Assembly (NCBI RefSeq): GCF_006539565.1
Contig: NZ_BJNG01000018.1
Location: 62,001-126,000, forward strand
DNA length: 64,000 bases
DNA from: Pseudonocardia hydrocarbonoxydans
GTDB lineage: Bacteria; Actinomycetota; Actinomycetes; Mycobacteriales; Pseudonocardiaceae
Reading direction: 5' to 3'
Each line of letters opens with the position of its first letter. The first letter of the stretch is position 1. The position numbers were made by a program, and so were the translations under genes. Positions 36,690 through 47,023 of this stretch are shown here, in pieces. The notes under the pieces were generated by a model that was not told the DNA's origin, did no database searches, and worked only from the letters and a program-made list of their open reading frames with translations.

Positions 36690-37790
36690 ATGACAGCAGC
36701 AGACGGGGGCGCCACCGTAGGGGTGCCCCGCGAGTCCGGAGCGGGGGAGCGCCGGGTCGCGCTGGTCCCCAAGGTCGTGGAGAAGCTCGTCGGGAAGGGC
36801 GTGCGGGTCGTCGTCGAGTCCGGGGCCGGGCTCGGGGCGCTGATCCCCGACGACGTGTACGTCGCCGCGGGCGCCACCATCGGCGACCCGTGGACGGCCG
36901 ACGTCGTGGCGAAGGTCGCGCCGCCGACCACCGAGGAGATCGGCAGGCTCCGCCGGGGTGCCACGCTCATCGGCTTCCTCGCCCCGCGCACCGCACCCGA
37001 GTCGCTCGCCGCCCTCAAGGAGGCCGGTGTGGTGGCCTACGCGATGGAGGCGATCCCGCGCATCTCCCGCGCCCAGTCGATGGACGCGCTGTCCTCGCAG
37101 GGCAACGTGGCCGGCTACAAGGCCGTGCTGCTCGCGGCGGAGCGCTCGACGCGCTTCTTCCCGATGCTCACGACCGCGGCGGGCACCGTGAAGCCGGCCC
37201 AGGCGCTCGTGCTGGGCGTCGGCGTGGCGGGACTGCAGGCGCTGGCCACCGCCAAGCGCCTCGGCGCCCGCACCACCGGGTACGACGTGCGGCCCGAGGT
37301 GGCCGACCAGGTGCGGTCCCTGGGCGCGCAGTGGCTCGACCTGGGCATCGAGGCGGTCGGCGAGGGCGGCTACGCCCGCGAGCTCACCGAGGAGGAGCGC
37401 GCCGAGCAGCAGACGCGGCTGGAGGAGGCCATCACCGGCTTCGACATCGTGATCACCACCGCGAACGTGCCGGGCCGCACGGCGCCGACCCTGGTCACCG
37501 CGAAGGCCGTGGAGGGCATGCGCCCGGGCAGCGTCGTCGTCGACATGGCGGGCGAGAGCGGCGGCAACTGCGAGCTCACCGAGCCCGGCGAGGTCGTCGT
37601 CAAGCACGACGTCACGATCGCCGCGCCGCTCAACCTGCCGGCGACGATGCCCGAGCACGCCTCGGAGCTCTACGCGCGCAACGTCTCGTCGCTGCTCGAG
37701 CTGATGCTCGACGACGAGGGCCGGCTCGCGCCCGACTACGACGACGAGGTGCTCGCGAAGTCCTGCGTCACCCGGGAGGAGACCTCATGA
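36690..37790 (+). CDS. pntAA: NAD(P) transhydrogenase subunit alpha part 1 (PntAA)
   Basis: Encodes 366 residues, the cytosolic NAD(H)-binding subunit of proton-translocating transhydrogenase, which makes NADPH from NADH using the proton gradient. The N-terminus resembles alanine dehydrogenase (GVPRESGAGERRVALVPKVV), followed by a Rossmann fold (VLGVGVAGLQALATAKRLGA). The split alpha subunit is typical of actinobacteria. It overlaps pntAB by four bases. Confidence 0.94.
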   Translation: MTAADGGATVGVPRESGAGERRVALVPKVVEKLVGKGVRVVVESGAGLGALIPDDVYVAAGATIGDPWTADVVAKVAPPTTEEIGRLRRGATLIGFLAPRTAPESLAALKEAGVVAYAMEAIPRISRAQSMDALSSQGNVAGYKAVLLAAERSTRFFPMLTTAAGTVKPAQALVLGVGVAGLQALATAKRLGARTTGYDVRPEVADQVRSLGAQWLDLGIEAVGEGGYARELTEEERAEQQTRLEEAITGFDIVITTANVPGRTAPTLVTAKAVEGMRPGSVVVDMAGESGGNCELTEPGEVVVKHDVTIAAPLNLPATMPEHASELYARNVSSLLELMLDDEGRLAPDYDDEVLAKSCVTREETS

Positions 37791-38136
37791 CCGGCGCGGT
37801 CCTGGCCGCCGAGGCCGCCGAGGCGGGCTCCACGGGCCTGCTCGCGAACATCGCGATCCTGGTGCTGGCCGGCTTCGTCGGCTTCGCGGTGATCTCGAAG
37901 GTGCCCAACACGCTGCACACGCCGCTGATGTCGGGCACCAACGCCATCCACGGCATCGTCCTGCTGGGCGGGCTCATCGTGCTGGGCCGCCTGGAGAACC
38001 CCTCCGTCGGCGACGCGATCATCCTGGTCGTCGCCATCGCCTTCGGCATGATCAACGTGATCGGCGGCTTCCTGGTCACCGACCGGATGCTCGGCATGTT
38101 CAAGGCCAAGCCCGCGCAGAAGAAGGGCGACTCCTG

Positions 38137-38137
<1 letters not shown>
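37787..38137 (+). CDS. pntAB: NAD(P) transhydrogenase subunit alpha part 2 (PntAB)
   Basis: Encodes 116 residues with about four hydrophobic helices, the membrane part that completes the alpha subunit. The motif VPNTLHTPLMSGTNAIHGIV is characteristic. ATGA overlap with pntAA and TGATG overlap with pntB show a tightly coupled operon. Confidence 0.93.
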
Positions 38138-39519
<1,382 letters not shown>

Positions 39520-39524
39520 CGGGA

Positions 39525-39561
39525 GGCGGGTACGGCCGCCCGGGCGGCGGCCGTACTCGCC
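39525..39561 (+). terminator. Terminator of the pnt operon
   Basis: GGCGGGTACGGCCGCC (39525-39540) pairs with GGCGGCCGTACTCGCC (39546-39561), one mismatch, five-base loop. It lies directly before the methyltransferase promoter. Confidence 0.7.
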
Positions 39562-39588
39562 GCCCGTCGACGACAGTGGGCGACCGGC

Positions 39589-39594
39589 TACGGT
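39589..39594 (+). promoter_or_regulatory. Leaderless -10 for the methyltransferase gene
   Basis: TACGGT ends seven bases before ATG 39602 with no ribosome site between. This favours ATG 39602 over the in-frame GTG at 39593, which would overlap the -10. Confidence 0.45.
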
Positions 39595-39601
39595 GCCCGT
39601 C

Positions 39602-40291
39602 ATGATCGATCTGGGCCGCGTGTCGGCGCTCTACCGGACCCACGCCGCCGACCTGGCCCGGGTGGTGGCCGACCAGCGGCGGTTCCGGGAGTCGACGCCG
39701 TCGATGACCCCGCAGCTCGACGACCTGGAAGCCGAGATCACCTACCTGCTGCTGCGCGACGCCCGCCCGGCGCACGTGATGGAGCTGGGCACCTTCCACG
39801 GCTGGTCGACGAGCTGGATCCTGCAGGCGTTGCGCGACAACGGGTCCGGGCACCTGCACTCGTTCGACCGCATCGACAACGTGCGGCACACCGTGCCGCG
39901 GGAGCTGACCGGCGACCGGTGGACGTTCGTGCACGGCGACGTGCGCAGGCGCCTGTCGGACGTGCCCCGCGACACGGGTTACCTGTTCGTCGACGCCGCG
40001 CACACGGCGGCGTTCGCACGCTGGTTCCTCGCCGACCTGTTCCCGCTCGTGCCGTCCGGGATCCCGGTGAGCGTGCACGACGTGCACCACGGCCGGTTCG
40101 TGCTGCCGTTCACCGAGGGCGCGGTGCTGCTGCGGTGGATGCGCGAGCGCGGCGTCGAGGGCTTCACGGCGTCGCGGCGGCGGGCACCCGGCGTGTACGC
40201 ACGCCTGATGGCCCTGCGCGAGGAGCTCGGCCTGGCCGGCGCCCGCGGCACCACCCGCAACCCGATGCTGTGGTTCACGATGCCGGGCTGA
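39602..40291 (+). CDS. Class I SAM-dependent methyltransferase
   Basis: Encodes 229 residues with a Rossmann-type SAM-binding core: motif I HVMELGTFHGWSTSWILQAL (about residues 59-78), then HLHSFDRID and YLFVDAAHTAAF, as in Methyltransf_24-like proteins. The substrate cannot be predicted. It is a single gene after the pnt terminator. Its last 17 bases overlap, antisense, the end of the convergent MFS gene. Confidence 0.75.
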   Translation: MIDLGRVSALYRTHAADLARVVADQRRFRESTPSMTPQLDDLEAEITYLLLRDARPAHVMELGTFHGWSTSWILQALRDNGSGHLHSFDRIDNVRHTVPRELTGDRWTFVHGDVRRRLSDVPRDTGYLFVDAAHTAAFARWFLADLFPLVPSGIPVSVHDVHHGRFVLPFTEGAVLLRWMRERGVEGFTASRRRAPGVYARLMALREELGLAGARGTTRNPMLWFTMPG

Positions 40292-41582
40292 CCGGGGTGA
40301 CCGGGGTGACCGGGGTGTCCAGCGGGTGGGCGATCTCGTCGCGGTACAGGCGCCAGCCCAGGATCGCCGCGACCGCCAGTAACACCGGGATCGCGCCGGC
40401 GAGCACGAACGTCAGCGGCAGGCCCAGTGCGTCGCCGACGGGACCGGCCAGCGCCATCGACACCGGCATCAGGGCGAGCGAGACGAAGAAGTCCAGGCTC
40501 GACACCCGCCCCAGCATGTGCGGCGGCACCCGGCGCTGCAGCAGCGTGCCCCAGATGACCTGGGCCCAGGAGTGCGCGACGCCCACCGCGACCGCGGCGA
40601 CCACCATCAGCCAGAGGCGGTCGGTGAGCCCCATGACCGCGAGCGGGAGCGATCCCGGGCCCCACAGCAGGATCATCAGGGTCAGGTAGCGGCGGGGCAG
40701 GCGCACGGCCGACGCCCCGAACGAGCCGAGCACGCCGCCGATGCCGTAGCCGGCCAGCACGAGGGCGTACCCCTGCGGCCCGGCGCCGGTCTGGTCGCGC
40801 ACCGCGAAGGGCACCAGCACCTCGATCGGCCCGATGACGACCAGCACGAGCAGGGTCGCGAAGACCAGCGTGGCGAAGAACCACCCCGTGCGCAGGAAGT
40901 AGCCGACGGCCTCGCGCAGGTCGCCCAGCACGGAGCTGCGTTCCGCGGCCGCGGTGACCGGCGCGACCCGCATCACGAGCAGCGGCAGCAGGGCGAGGAC
41001 GTAGACCGCGGTGGCGGCGGCGAGCGCGGCACCGGGTGCGATCGCCGCGACCAGTGCACCGGCCGCGGCCGGGCCCAGCGCCTGCAGGGCGACCGGGCGC
41101 AGCATCCCCTCGACGCCGTTGGCCGCGAGCAGCTCCTCGGCCGGGAGCATGGTGGGCAGCAGCGCGGAGTAGGCGGGGAAGAAGAACGCCTCGGCCGCCC
41201 CGACGGCGAACGCGATCACCGTGAGCTGCCACAGCCGCAGCCCCCCGGTCAGCGACAGGACGGTGACCAGGCCGACCGCCCCGATCCGCAGCACCTCGAC
41301 GCCGATCAGCAGGGCCCGGCGCGGCAGCCGGTCCGCGGCCACCCCGCCCAGCAGCACGCTGACCAGCAGCCCCGCCGACAGCCCGGTCATCACCAGCGAC
41401 AGCTCCGACGGCCCGCCGCCCAGCGCGATGACCTGGAAGACCAGCGCCACCGTCCACATGCCGCTGGCGAACAGCGACACGCCCATCGACGCGACGAGCA
41501 GCCGGTAGTCGCGGTGGCGGAACGGGCGCAGCGGACGGGGCAGGGTACGGACCACGCGTACCCCGGGCTGCTCGATGCTCAC
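40275..41582 (-). CDS. MFS transporter (enterobactin-exporter-like family)
   Basis: Encodes 435 residues with about 12 hydrophobic helices. Loop motifs such as [14 protein letters not shown] (the A-type MFS motif after helix 2), a central cytoplasmic loop ([20 protein letters not shown]) and [20 protein letters not shown] fit the MFS_3/EntS-like drug or siderophore exporters. The substrate is unknown. GTG start at 41582. The C-terminus is a Thr-Pro-Val repeat encoded by the short tandem repeat. Confidence 0.85.
   Translation of the reverse strand: MSIEQPGVRVVRTLPRPLRPFRHRDYRLLVASMGVSLFASGMWTVALVFQVIALGGGPSELSLVMTGLSAGLLVSVLLGGVAADRLPRRALLIGVEVLRIGAVGLVTVLSLTGGLRLWQLTVIAFAVGAAEAFFFPAYSALLPTMLPAEELLAANGVEGMLRPVALQALGPAAAGALVAAIAPGAALAAATAVYVLALLPLLVMRVAPVTAAAERSSVLGDLREAVGYFLRTGWFFATLVFATLLVLVVIGPIEVLVPFAVRDQTGAGPQGYALVLAGYGIGGVLGSFGASAVRLPRRYLTLMILLWGPGSLPLAVMGLTDRLWLMVVAAVAVGVAHSWAQVIWGTLLQRRVPPHMLGRVSSLDFFVSLALMPVSMALAGPVGDALGLPLTFVLAGAIPVLLAVAAILGWRLYRDEIAHPLDTPVTPVTPVSPAS
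40289..40317. repeat. Short tandem repeat at the convergent gene ends
   Basis: The nine-base unit TGACCGGGG occurs three times in a row, followed by TGTCC. It starts at the methyltransferase stop codon and encodes the Thr-Pro-Val repeats at the C-terminus of the MFS protein on the other strand. Confidence 0.7.
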
Positions 41583-41616
41583 GCCGCCCAGCTCACCCGT
41601 CGCCCGGGGGGACGGT

Positions 41617-41639
41617 CAAGGCGATTGCGGGGCGCCTTG
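41617..41639. terminator. Small hairpin upstream of infA
   Basis: CAAGGCG pairs with CGCCTTG around a nine-base loop in the divergent MFS/infA region. Its role could be an operator or an mRNA leader structure for the MFS gene rather than a terminator. Confidence 0.3.
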
Positions 41640-41671
41640 TACCCCATGCGCGAGGGGTCCGGCAAGGGTCG

Positions 41672-41677
41672 TACACT
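41672..41677 (+). promoter_or_regulatory. Candidate -10 of the infA (alpha) operon promoter
   Basis: TACACT is a good -10 and lies 123 bases before infA. No convincing -35 is found at normal spacing. Confidence 0.4.
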
Positions 41678-41800
41678 GGAGTTTCGGCGCGCCCCTGCGC
41701 CGGTTCCGTCGCGTGCCTGAGAGGGCCTCACGGTCCCGGGTCGGCGGCGCTCCTGCACGACCATCCACAGTACGCACACCTGTCACGGATCGCGGAGGAC

Positions 41801-42022
41801 ATGGCCAAGAAGGACGGGGCGATCGAAGTCGAGGGCCGGGTCGTCGAGCCCCTGCCGAACGCGATGTTCCGCGTGGAGCTGGAGAACGGACACCGGGTCC
41901 TCGCCCACATCAGCGGCAAGATGCGGCAGCACTACATCCGGATCCTCCCCGAGGACCGGGTCGTCGTGGAGCTGTCTCCCTACGACCTCACCCGCGGCCG
42001 CATCGTCTACCGATACAAGTGA
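41801..42022 (+). CDS. infA: Translation initiation factor IF-1
   Basis: Encodes 73 residues of IF-1, an OB-fold protein that blocks the A site during initiation. [20 protein letters not shown], the [20 protein letters not shown] stretch and the C-terminal [13 protein letters not shown] are canonical. GCGGAGG precedes the ATG. It is the first gene of the alpha operon. Confidence 0.97.
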   Translation: MAKKDGAIEVEGRVVEPLPNAMFRVELENGHRVLAHISGKMRQHYIRILPEDRVVVELSPYDLTRGRIVYRYK

Positions 42023-42046
42023 CCGACAACTGAGAGAGCGACGGAC

Positions 42047-42160
42047 GTGAAGGTCCAGCCGAGCGTCAAGAAGATCTGCGACAAGTGCAAGGTGATCCGC
42101 CGTCACGGGCGGGTCATGGTGATCTGCGAGAACCTGCGCCACAAGCAGCGTCAGGGCTGA
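42047..42160 (+). CDS. rpmJ: 50S ribosomal protein L36, zinc-binding type
   Basis: Encodes 37 residues: starts [20 protein letters not shown] and ends with [10 protein letters not shown]. Cys11, Cys14, Cys27 and His32 form the zinc site. GTG start at 42047. It sits between infA and rpsM, its usual place. Confidence 0.95.
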   Translation: MKVQPSVKKICDKCKVIRRHGRVMVICENLRHKQRQG

Positions 42161-42322
42161 TCACCGCACCGTAGATCGACGCACCAGAAGAGGAACTCGA
42201 CGCACCTGCCGCGCCACACGGGCGCAACCACCCCCGGAACCAGGCCGGGGCCCGGGACTCAGCGGCTCCGGGACGGGCGTCGGGCAGACCTGGCACACAG
42301 CATCGACAGGAGAAACCGCCGC

Positions 42323-42703
42323 ATGGCACGTCTTTCCGGCGTCGACCTCCCCCGCGACAAGCGGATGGAGATCGCGCTCACCTACATCTACGGGATCGGT
42401 CGCACCCGCTCCCTGGAGATCCTCGCCGCCACGGAGATCGACCGCGACCTGCGCTCGAAGGACCTGACCGACGAGGACCTCGCCAAGCTCCGCGCGTACA
42501 TCGAGGAGAACCTGCGGGTCGAGGGTGACCTGCGCCGCGAGGTGCAGGCCGACATCCGCCGCAAGATCGAGATCGGCTGCTACCAGGGGATCCGGCACCG
42601 CCGCGGCCTGCCCGTGCGCGGCCAGCGCACCAAGACCAACGCCCGCGGCCGCAAGGGACCGAAGAAGACGGTCGCCGGCAAGAAGAAGGCAGGTAAGAAG
42701 TAA
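42323..42703 (+). CDS. rpsM: 30S ribosomal protein S13
   Basis: Encodes 126 residues of S13, which contacts P-site tRNA and bridges to the 50[21 protein letters not shown] and the C-terminal [20 protein letters not shown] are diagnostic, ending in a Lys-rich tail. The 162 bases before it carry an inverted GC-rich region but no clear promoter. TAATG overlap with rpsK. Confidence 0.97.
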   Translation: MARLSGVDLPRDKRMEIALTYIYGIGRTRSLEILAATEIDRDLRSKDLTDEDLAKLRAYIEENLRVEGDLRREVQADIRRKIEIGCYQGIRHRRGLPVRGQRTKTNARGRKGPKKTVAGKKKAGKK

Positions 42704-43110
42704 TGCCGCCCCGCACTCGCCAGCAGGCCGGACCCAAGAAGGTCCGCCGCAAGGAGAAGAAGAACGTCGCGCACGGGCACGCGCACATCAAGAGCACCTT
42801 CAACAACACCATCGTGTCGATCACCGACCCGACCGGTGCCGTGATCGCGTGGGCCTCCGCGGGCCACGTCGGTTTCAAGGGCTCGCGCAAGTCCACGCCG
42901 TTCGCCGCCCAGATGGCCGCCGAGAGCTGCGCCCGCAAGGCCGCCGAGCACGGCATGAAGAAGGTCGACGTGTTCGTGAAGGGCCCCGGGTCCGGCCGCG
43001 AGACCGCGATCCGTTCCCTGCAGGCCGCCGGCCTCGAGGTCGGCACGATCTCCGACGTGACCCCGCAGCCGCACAACGGCTGCCGCCCGCCCAAGCGGCG
43101 CCGGGTCTAG
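42703..43110 (+). CDS. rpsK: 30S ribosomal protein S11
   Basis: Encodes 135 residues of S11 on the platform near the E site. [19 protein letters not shown] and the C-terminal [18 protein letters not shown] are canonical. Overlaps rpsM by one base. Confidence 0.97.
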   Translation: MPPRTRQQAGPKKVRRKEKKNVAHGHAHIKSTFNNTIVSITDPTGAVIAWASAGHVGFKGSRKSTPFAAQMAAESCARKAAEHGMKKVDVFVKGPGSGRETAIRSLQAAGLEVGTISDVTPQPHNGCRPPKRRRV

Positions 43111-43126
43111 GGGAGGTAGGACAGAC

Positions 43127-43732
43127 ATGGCTCGCTACACCGGACCCATGACGCGCAAGTCGCGTCGCCTCAAGGTCGACCTCGTCGGGGGAGACCAGGC
43201 ATTCGAGCGTCGCCCCTACCCGCCCGGCCAGCACGGCCGGATCCGGATCAAGGAGACCGAGTACCTCCTGCAGATGCAGGAGAAGCAGAAGGCCCGCTTC
43301 GCGTACGGCGTGCTGGAGAAGCAGTTCCGCCGCTACTACGAGGAGGCCAACCGTCGCCAGGGCAAGACCGGTGACAACCTGCTGCAGATCCTCGAGACGC
43401 GTCTGGACAACGTCGTGTACCGCGCGGGCCTGGCCCGCACCCGGCGCATGGCCCGCCAGCTCGTGAACCACGGTCACTTCCTGGTCAACGGCCAGAAGGT
43501 CGACATCCCGAGCTTCCGCGTCTCCCAGTACGACGTGATCGACGTCAAGCCGAAGTCGGTCAACACGGACCCGTTCATCATCGCCAAGGAGCTCCTCGGC
43601 GACCGTCCGGTTCCGGCATGGCTGCAGGTCGTCCCCTCGAACCTGCGCATCCTGGTCCACCAGTTGCCCGAGCGTGCGCAGATCGACACGCAGGTCACCG
43701 AGCAGCTGATCGTCGAGCTCTACTCCAAGTAG
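43127..43732 (+). CDS. rpsD: 30S ribosomal protein S4, zinc-free type
   Basis: Encodes 201 residues of S4, an assembly initiator and fidelity protein. The N-terminal zinc Cys residues of some S4 proteins are absent, so this is the C-minus form. The S4 RNA-binding domain (ETRLDNVVYRAGLARTRRMA) is intact. GGGAGG precedes the ATG. Confidence 0.97.
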   Translation: MARYTGPMTRKSRRLKVDLVGGDQAFERRPYPPGQHGRIRIKETEYLLQMQEKQKARFAYGVLEKQFRRYYEEANRRQGKTGDNLLQILETRLDNVVYRAGLARTRRMARQLVNHGHFLVNGQKVDIPSFRVSQYDVIDVKPKSVNTDPFIIAKELLGDRPVPAWLQVVPSNLRILVHQLPERAQIDTQVTEQLIVELYSK

Positions 43733-43742
43733 CGGCTCGACA

Positions 43743-43771
43743 CCCCCGGTCCCGCAGGGAGGGGCCGGGGG
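43743..43771 (+). terminator. Hairpin between rpsD and rpoA
   Basis: CCCCCGG (43743-43749) pairs with CCGGGGG (43765-43771) across a 15-base loop, 10 bases after the rpsD stop. It may attenuate or separate rpoA transcription. Confidence 0.45.
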
Positions 43772-43824
43772 CTCACTGCGGCATCAAATAGCGGTTGCCG
43801 CAGGCCTGAAGGAGGCCCATTCCC

Positions 43825-44871
43825 ATGCTGATCTCTCAGCGCCCCACCCTGGCCGAGGACTCGGTCGTCGACACCCGCTCCCGGTTCGTCATCGAGCCGC
43901 TGGAGCCCGGTTTCGGCTACACGCTGGGCAACTCGCTCCGGCGCACGCTGCTGTCGTCCATCCCGGGCGCGGCGGTCACCAGCATCCGCATCGACGGCGT
44001 GCTCCACGAGTTCACCACCGTCCCGGGGGTGAAGGAGGACGTCACCGACATCATCCTGAACCTCAAGGAGCTGGTGGTCTCCTCCGAGGAGGACGAGCCG
44101 GTCACGATGTACCTGCGCAAGCAGGGCCCCGGCCCGGTCACGGCGGGCGACATCGTCCCGCCCGCCGGCGTCACCGTGCACAACCCGGACCTGCACATCG
44201 CCACGCTCAACGACAAGGGCCGCCTCGAGGTGGAGCTCGTCGTCGAGCGGGGTCGCGGCTACGTCCCGGCCATGCAGAACAAGGCCACCGGCGCCGAGAT
44301 CGGCCGCATCCCGGTCGACTCGATCTACTCGCCGGTCCTCAAGGTGACCTACAAGGTCGAGGCCACCCGTGTCGAGCAGCGCACCGACTTCGACAAGCTG
44401 GTGCTCGACGTCGAGACGAAGCCCTCGATCACCCCCCGCGACGCGCTGGCCTCGGCCGGCAAGACGCTCGTCGAGCTGTTCGGGCTCGCCCGCGAGCTCA
44501 ACGTCGACGCCGAGGGCATCGAGATCGGCCCGTCGCCGCAGGAGGCCGACACCATCGCGGCCTTCGCGATGCCGATCGAGGAGCTCGACCTCACGGTCCG
44601 CTCCTACAACTGCCTCAAGCGCGAGGGCATCCACACCGTGGGTGAGCTCGTCGGGCGCAGCGAGGCGGACCTGCTCGACATCCGCAACTTCGGGGCGAAG
44701 TCGATCGACGAGGTCAAGATGAAGCTCGTCGGCCTCGGGCTCGCGCTCAAGGACAGCCCGCCCGGATTCGACCCGTCGGCCGCGGCCGCCGAGTACGGCT
44801 CCGACACCTACGACGCCGACCAGCCGTTCGGCGACGACGGCCAGGACTACGCAGAAACGGAGCAGCTGTAG
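43825..44871 (+). CDS. rpoA: DNA-directed RNA polymerase subunit alpha
   Basis: Encodes 348 residues. The N-terminal dimerisation domain ([20 protein letters not shown]) and the C-terminal domain that binds UP elements and activators ([20 protein letters not shown]) are intact, joined by a flexible linker. The tail is acidic and Asp/Tyr-rich. GAAGGAGG precedes the ATG. rplQ follows two bases later. Confidence 0.97.
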   Translation: MLISQRPTLAEDSVVDTRSRFVIEPLEPGFGYTLGNSLRRTLLSSIPGAAVTSIRIDGVLHEFTTVPGVKEDVTDIILNLKELVVSSEEDEPVTMYLRKQGPGPVTAGDIVPPAGVTVHNPDLHIATLNDKGRLEVELVVERGRGYVPAMQNKATGAEIGRIPVDSIYSPVLKVTYKVEATRVEQRTDFDKLVLDVETKPSITPRDALASAGKTLVELFGLARELNVDAEGIEIGPSPQEADTIAAFAMPIEELDLTVRSYNCLKREGIHTVGELVGRSEADLLDIRNFGAKSIDEVKMKLVGLGLALKDSPPGFDPSAAAAEYGSDTYDADQPFGDDGQDYAETEQL

Positions 44872-44873
44872 CC

Positions 44874-45644
44874 ATGCCTCAGCCCACCAAGGGGGCCCGC
44901 CTGGGCGGGTCACCCGCGCACCAGCGGCTGATCCTGGCCAACCTCGCGACCTCGCTGTTCGAGCACGGCCGGATCACGACGACCGAGGCCAAGGCGCGCA
45001 AGCTGCGTCCGTACGCCGAGCGTCTGATCACCAAGGCCAAGGTGAACGACCTGCACAACCGTCGCGAGATCCAGAAGGTCATCCGCGACAAGACCGTCGT
45101 GCACCGCCTGCTCGCCGACATCGGACCGTTCTTCGCCGACCGGCCCGGTGGCTACACGCGGATCACCAAGACGCTGCCGCGCAAGGGCGACAACGCCCCC
45201 ATGGCCGTGATCGAGCTGGTCTCGCAGAAGACGGTCACCGACGAGGCCAACCGCGCCCGCCGCGCGGCGGCGTCGCAGGCGGCCACCACCTCGGCCGCCG
45301 AGGCGGCCGAGGAGGCGTCGGAGAAGGCTCTCGAGGCCGCGGCCGAGGCGCCCGAGGGCAGCGAGACCCAGGAGAAGGCGCTCGACGCGGCCGAGGCCGC
45401 CGAGGACGCCGCCGACTCCGCCGACGCGCCGTACGGCGAGGGCAGCCACGCCCCGCTGGACGACCCGCAGGAGGCGCCGGAGGGCTTCGAGATCAAGGGC
45501 AACGCCGACTCGATGCTCTACCACGTCCCCGGCTCGCGGTTCTACGACAACACCGTGGCCGAGGTCTGGTTCGCCAGCGCCGAGGCCGCGGAGGCCGCCG
45601 GGTTCTCGCTCCCTGCCTCACAGCAGGACAAGGACGAGTCCTGA
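44874..45644 (+). CDS. rplQ: 50S ribosomal protein L17 with C-terminal sunset-type domain
   Basis: Encodes 256 residues, about twice E. coli L17 (127). Residues 1 to ~120 are ordinary L17 ([33 protein letters not shown]), located beside the tunnel exit. A long Ala/Glu-rich linker (about 120-185) leads to a module at residues 203-253 with [22 protein letters not shown] and AEAAEAAGF, almost the same as the tail of L4 here. The identity of the module as a sunset-type domain is from memory. The stop overlaps the likely CTG start of truA. Confidence 0.93.
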   Translation: MPQPTKGARLGGSPAHQRLILANLATSLFEHGRITTTEAKARKLRPYAERLITKAKVNDLHNRREIQKVIRDKTVVHRLLADIGPFFADRPGGYTRITKTLPRKGDNAPMAVIELVSQKTVTDEANRARRAAASQAATTSAAEAAEEASEKALEAAAEAPEGSETQEKALDAAEAAEDAADSADAPYGEGSHAPLDDPQEAPEGFEIKGNADSMLYHVPGSRFYDNTVAEVWFASAEAAEAAGFSLPASQQDKDES

Positions 45645-46501
45645 GCGACCCGCACCACCCCACCGAGCCCGTCGTCCCCCCGGACGGCGGGCTCGGTCGC
45701 TTCCGCCTGGACCTGGCCTACGACGGCACCGACTTCTCGGGGTGGGCGATGCAGCCCGGCCTGCGCACGGTGTGCGGGGTCCTCGTCGACGCGCTGTCGA
45801 CGGTGCTGCGCGAGCCCGTCGCGCTCACGGTGGCCGGGCGCACGGACGCGGGGGTGCACGCCACCGGGCAGGTGGCGCACGCCGACCTGTCCCCGACGCT
45901 GGACACGGCGTGGCTGGTGCGCCGACTGGCCCGGCTGCTGCCCCCCGACGTCCGGGTCCGGGCGGTGAGCCCCGTACCACCGGCGTTCGACGCCCGGTTC
46001 TCCGCGCTGCGCAGGCACTACCGCTACCGGGTGGCCACCGCGGTGCACGGGGCCGACCCGCTGCGGGCCCGCGACACGCTGTCCTGGCCCTTCCCGCTCG
46101 ACGTCGACGCCGTGAACGCCGCGTCGGCCGGGCTGCTGGGCGAGCACGACTTCGCCGCGTTCTGCAAGCGGCGCGACGGCGCCACCACGGTGCGGGCGCT
46201 GCAGGAGCTGCGCTGGACCGTCGACGACGACGGCGTGGCCACCGCCGGCGTGTCCGCCGACGCCTTCTGCCACTCGATGGTGCGCAGCCTGGTGGGCGCC
46301 CTGCTCGACGTCGGCCGCGGGCGGCGCCCGGTGGGGTGGCCCGCCGCGCTGCTCACCCGCACCGAGCGGGCGAGCGAGGTGCCGGTGGCCCCCGCGCACG
46401 GCCTGAGCCTGGTGGGCGTCGACTACCCCGCCGACGCCGATCTCGCGGCGCGCGCCGAGCGGACCCGGCGGGTCCGGGTGCCGGGGGAGGCCGGTCCTTG
46501 A
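45641..46501 (+). CDS. truA: tRNA pseudouridine synthase A
   Basis: Encodes about 286 residues; converts U38-U40 of the tRNA anticodon arm to pseudouridine. The conserved N-terminus [19 protein letters not shown] and the catalytic [10 protein letters not shown] (Asp of GRTDAG) are present. No ATG, GTG or TTG lies in frame between the second half of rplQ and Met at 45749. Starting at 45749 would remove the conserved N-terminal strand. CTG at 45641 overlaps the rplQ stop as CTGA and has AAGGA six bases upstream, so it is the best start. The TruA assignment is firm; the start is inferred. Confidence 0.88.
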   Translation: MSDPHHPTEPVVPPDGGLGRFRLDLAYDGTDFSGWAMQPGLRTVCGVLVDALSTVLREPVALTVAGRTDAGVHATGQVAHADLSPTLDTAWLVRRLARLLPPDVRVRAVSPVPPAFDARFSALRRHYRYRVATAVHGADPLRARDTLSWPFPLDVDAVNAASAGLLGEHDFAAFCKRRDGATTVRALQELRWTVDDDGVATAGVSADAFCHSMVRSLVGALLDVGRGRRPVGWPAALLTRTERASEVPVAPAHGLSLVGVDYPADADLAARAERTRRVRVPGEAGP

Positions 46502-46532
46502 TCGCCGCGGTGATCGGCCGGAGCATGGGCGG

Positions 46533-46973
46533 ATGAACCCGATGCTCGACGTCGCCGTCGAGGAGGCCCGGGCCGGTCTGGCCGAGGGCGGCATCCCGAT
46601 CGGCGCGGCCCTGTTCGCGAGCGACGGCGCGCTGCTCGGGCGCGGCCACAACCGCCGCGTCCAGGACGGCGACCCGTCGCTGCACGCCGAGACCGCGGCG
46701 TTCCGGGCCGCGGGGCGCCGGCGCGACTACCGGTCGACGATCATGGTGACGACGCTGTCCCCGTGCTGGTACTGCTCGGGCCTGGTGCGCCAGTTCGGGA
46801 TCGGGGCGGTGCTCGTCGGCGAGGCGCGGACGTTCCACGGCGGGCACGACTGGCTCGCCGAGCACGGCGTCACGGTCACCGTCCTGGACGACGAGCGGTG
46901 CGTCGGGCTGATGGAGGAGTTCGTCGCGGCCCGTCCCGACCTGTGGTTCGAGGACATCGGCGAGGTCCGGTGA
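46533..46973 (+). CDS. Nucleoside/cytosine deaminase (CDA superfamily, yeast Fcy1-like)
   Basis: Encodes 146 residues of a zinc-dependent deaminase. His51 and Glu53 (HAET) and Cys78 and Cys81 (LSPCWYCSG) give the zinc and proton-shuttle site. The C-terminus (LMEEFVAARPDLWFEDIGE) closely resembles yeast cytosine deaminase, so cytosine to uracil is the likely reaction; another nucleobase is possible. It lies between truA and the ESX-4 locus on the same strand. Confidence 0.8.
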   Translation: MNPMLDVAVEEARAGLAEGGIPIGAALFASDGALLGRGHNRRVQDGDPSLHAETAAFRAAGRRRDYRSTIMVTTLSPCWYCSGLVRQFGIGAVLVGEARTFHGGHDWLAEHGVTVTVLDDERCVGLMEEFVAARPDLWFEDIGEVR

Positions 46974-47011
46974 GTTCTCCCGAACGCCCACGGGCGGGGG
47001 CGCCGCGGGGT

Positions 47012-47017
47012 TAGCGT
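47012..47017 (+). promoter_or_regulatory. Leaderless -10 for eccB4
   Basis: TAGCGT ends six bases before the GTG start at 47024, with no clear ribosome site. Confidence 0.4.
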
Positions 47018-47023
47018 CCCGAG

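Noticed and set aside
45749-46501. Starting truA at the first in-frame ATG
   Set aside because: It would delete the conserved [11 protein letters not shown] strand; the upstream sequence in the same frame clearly encodes it.
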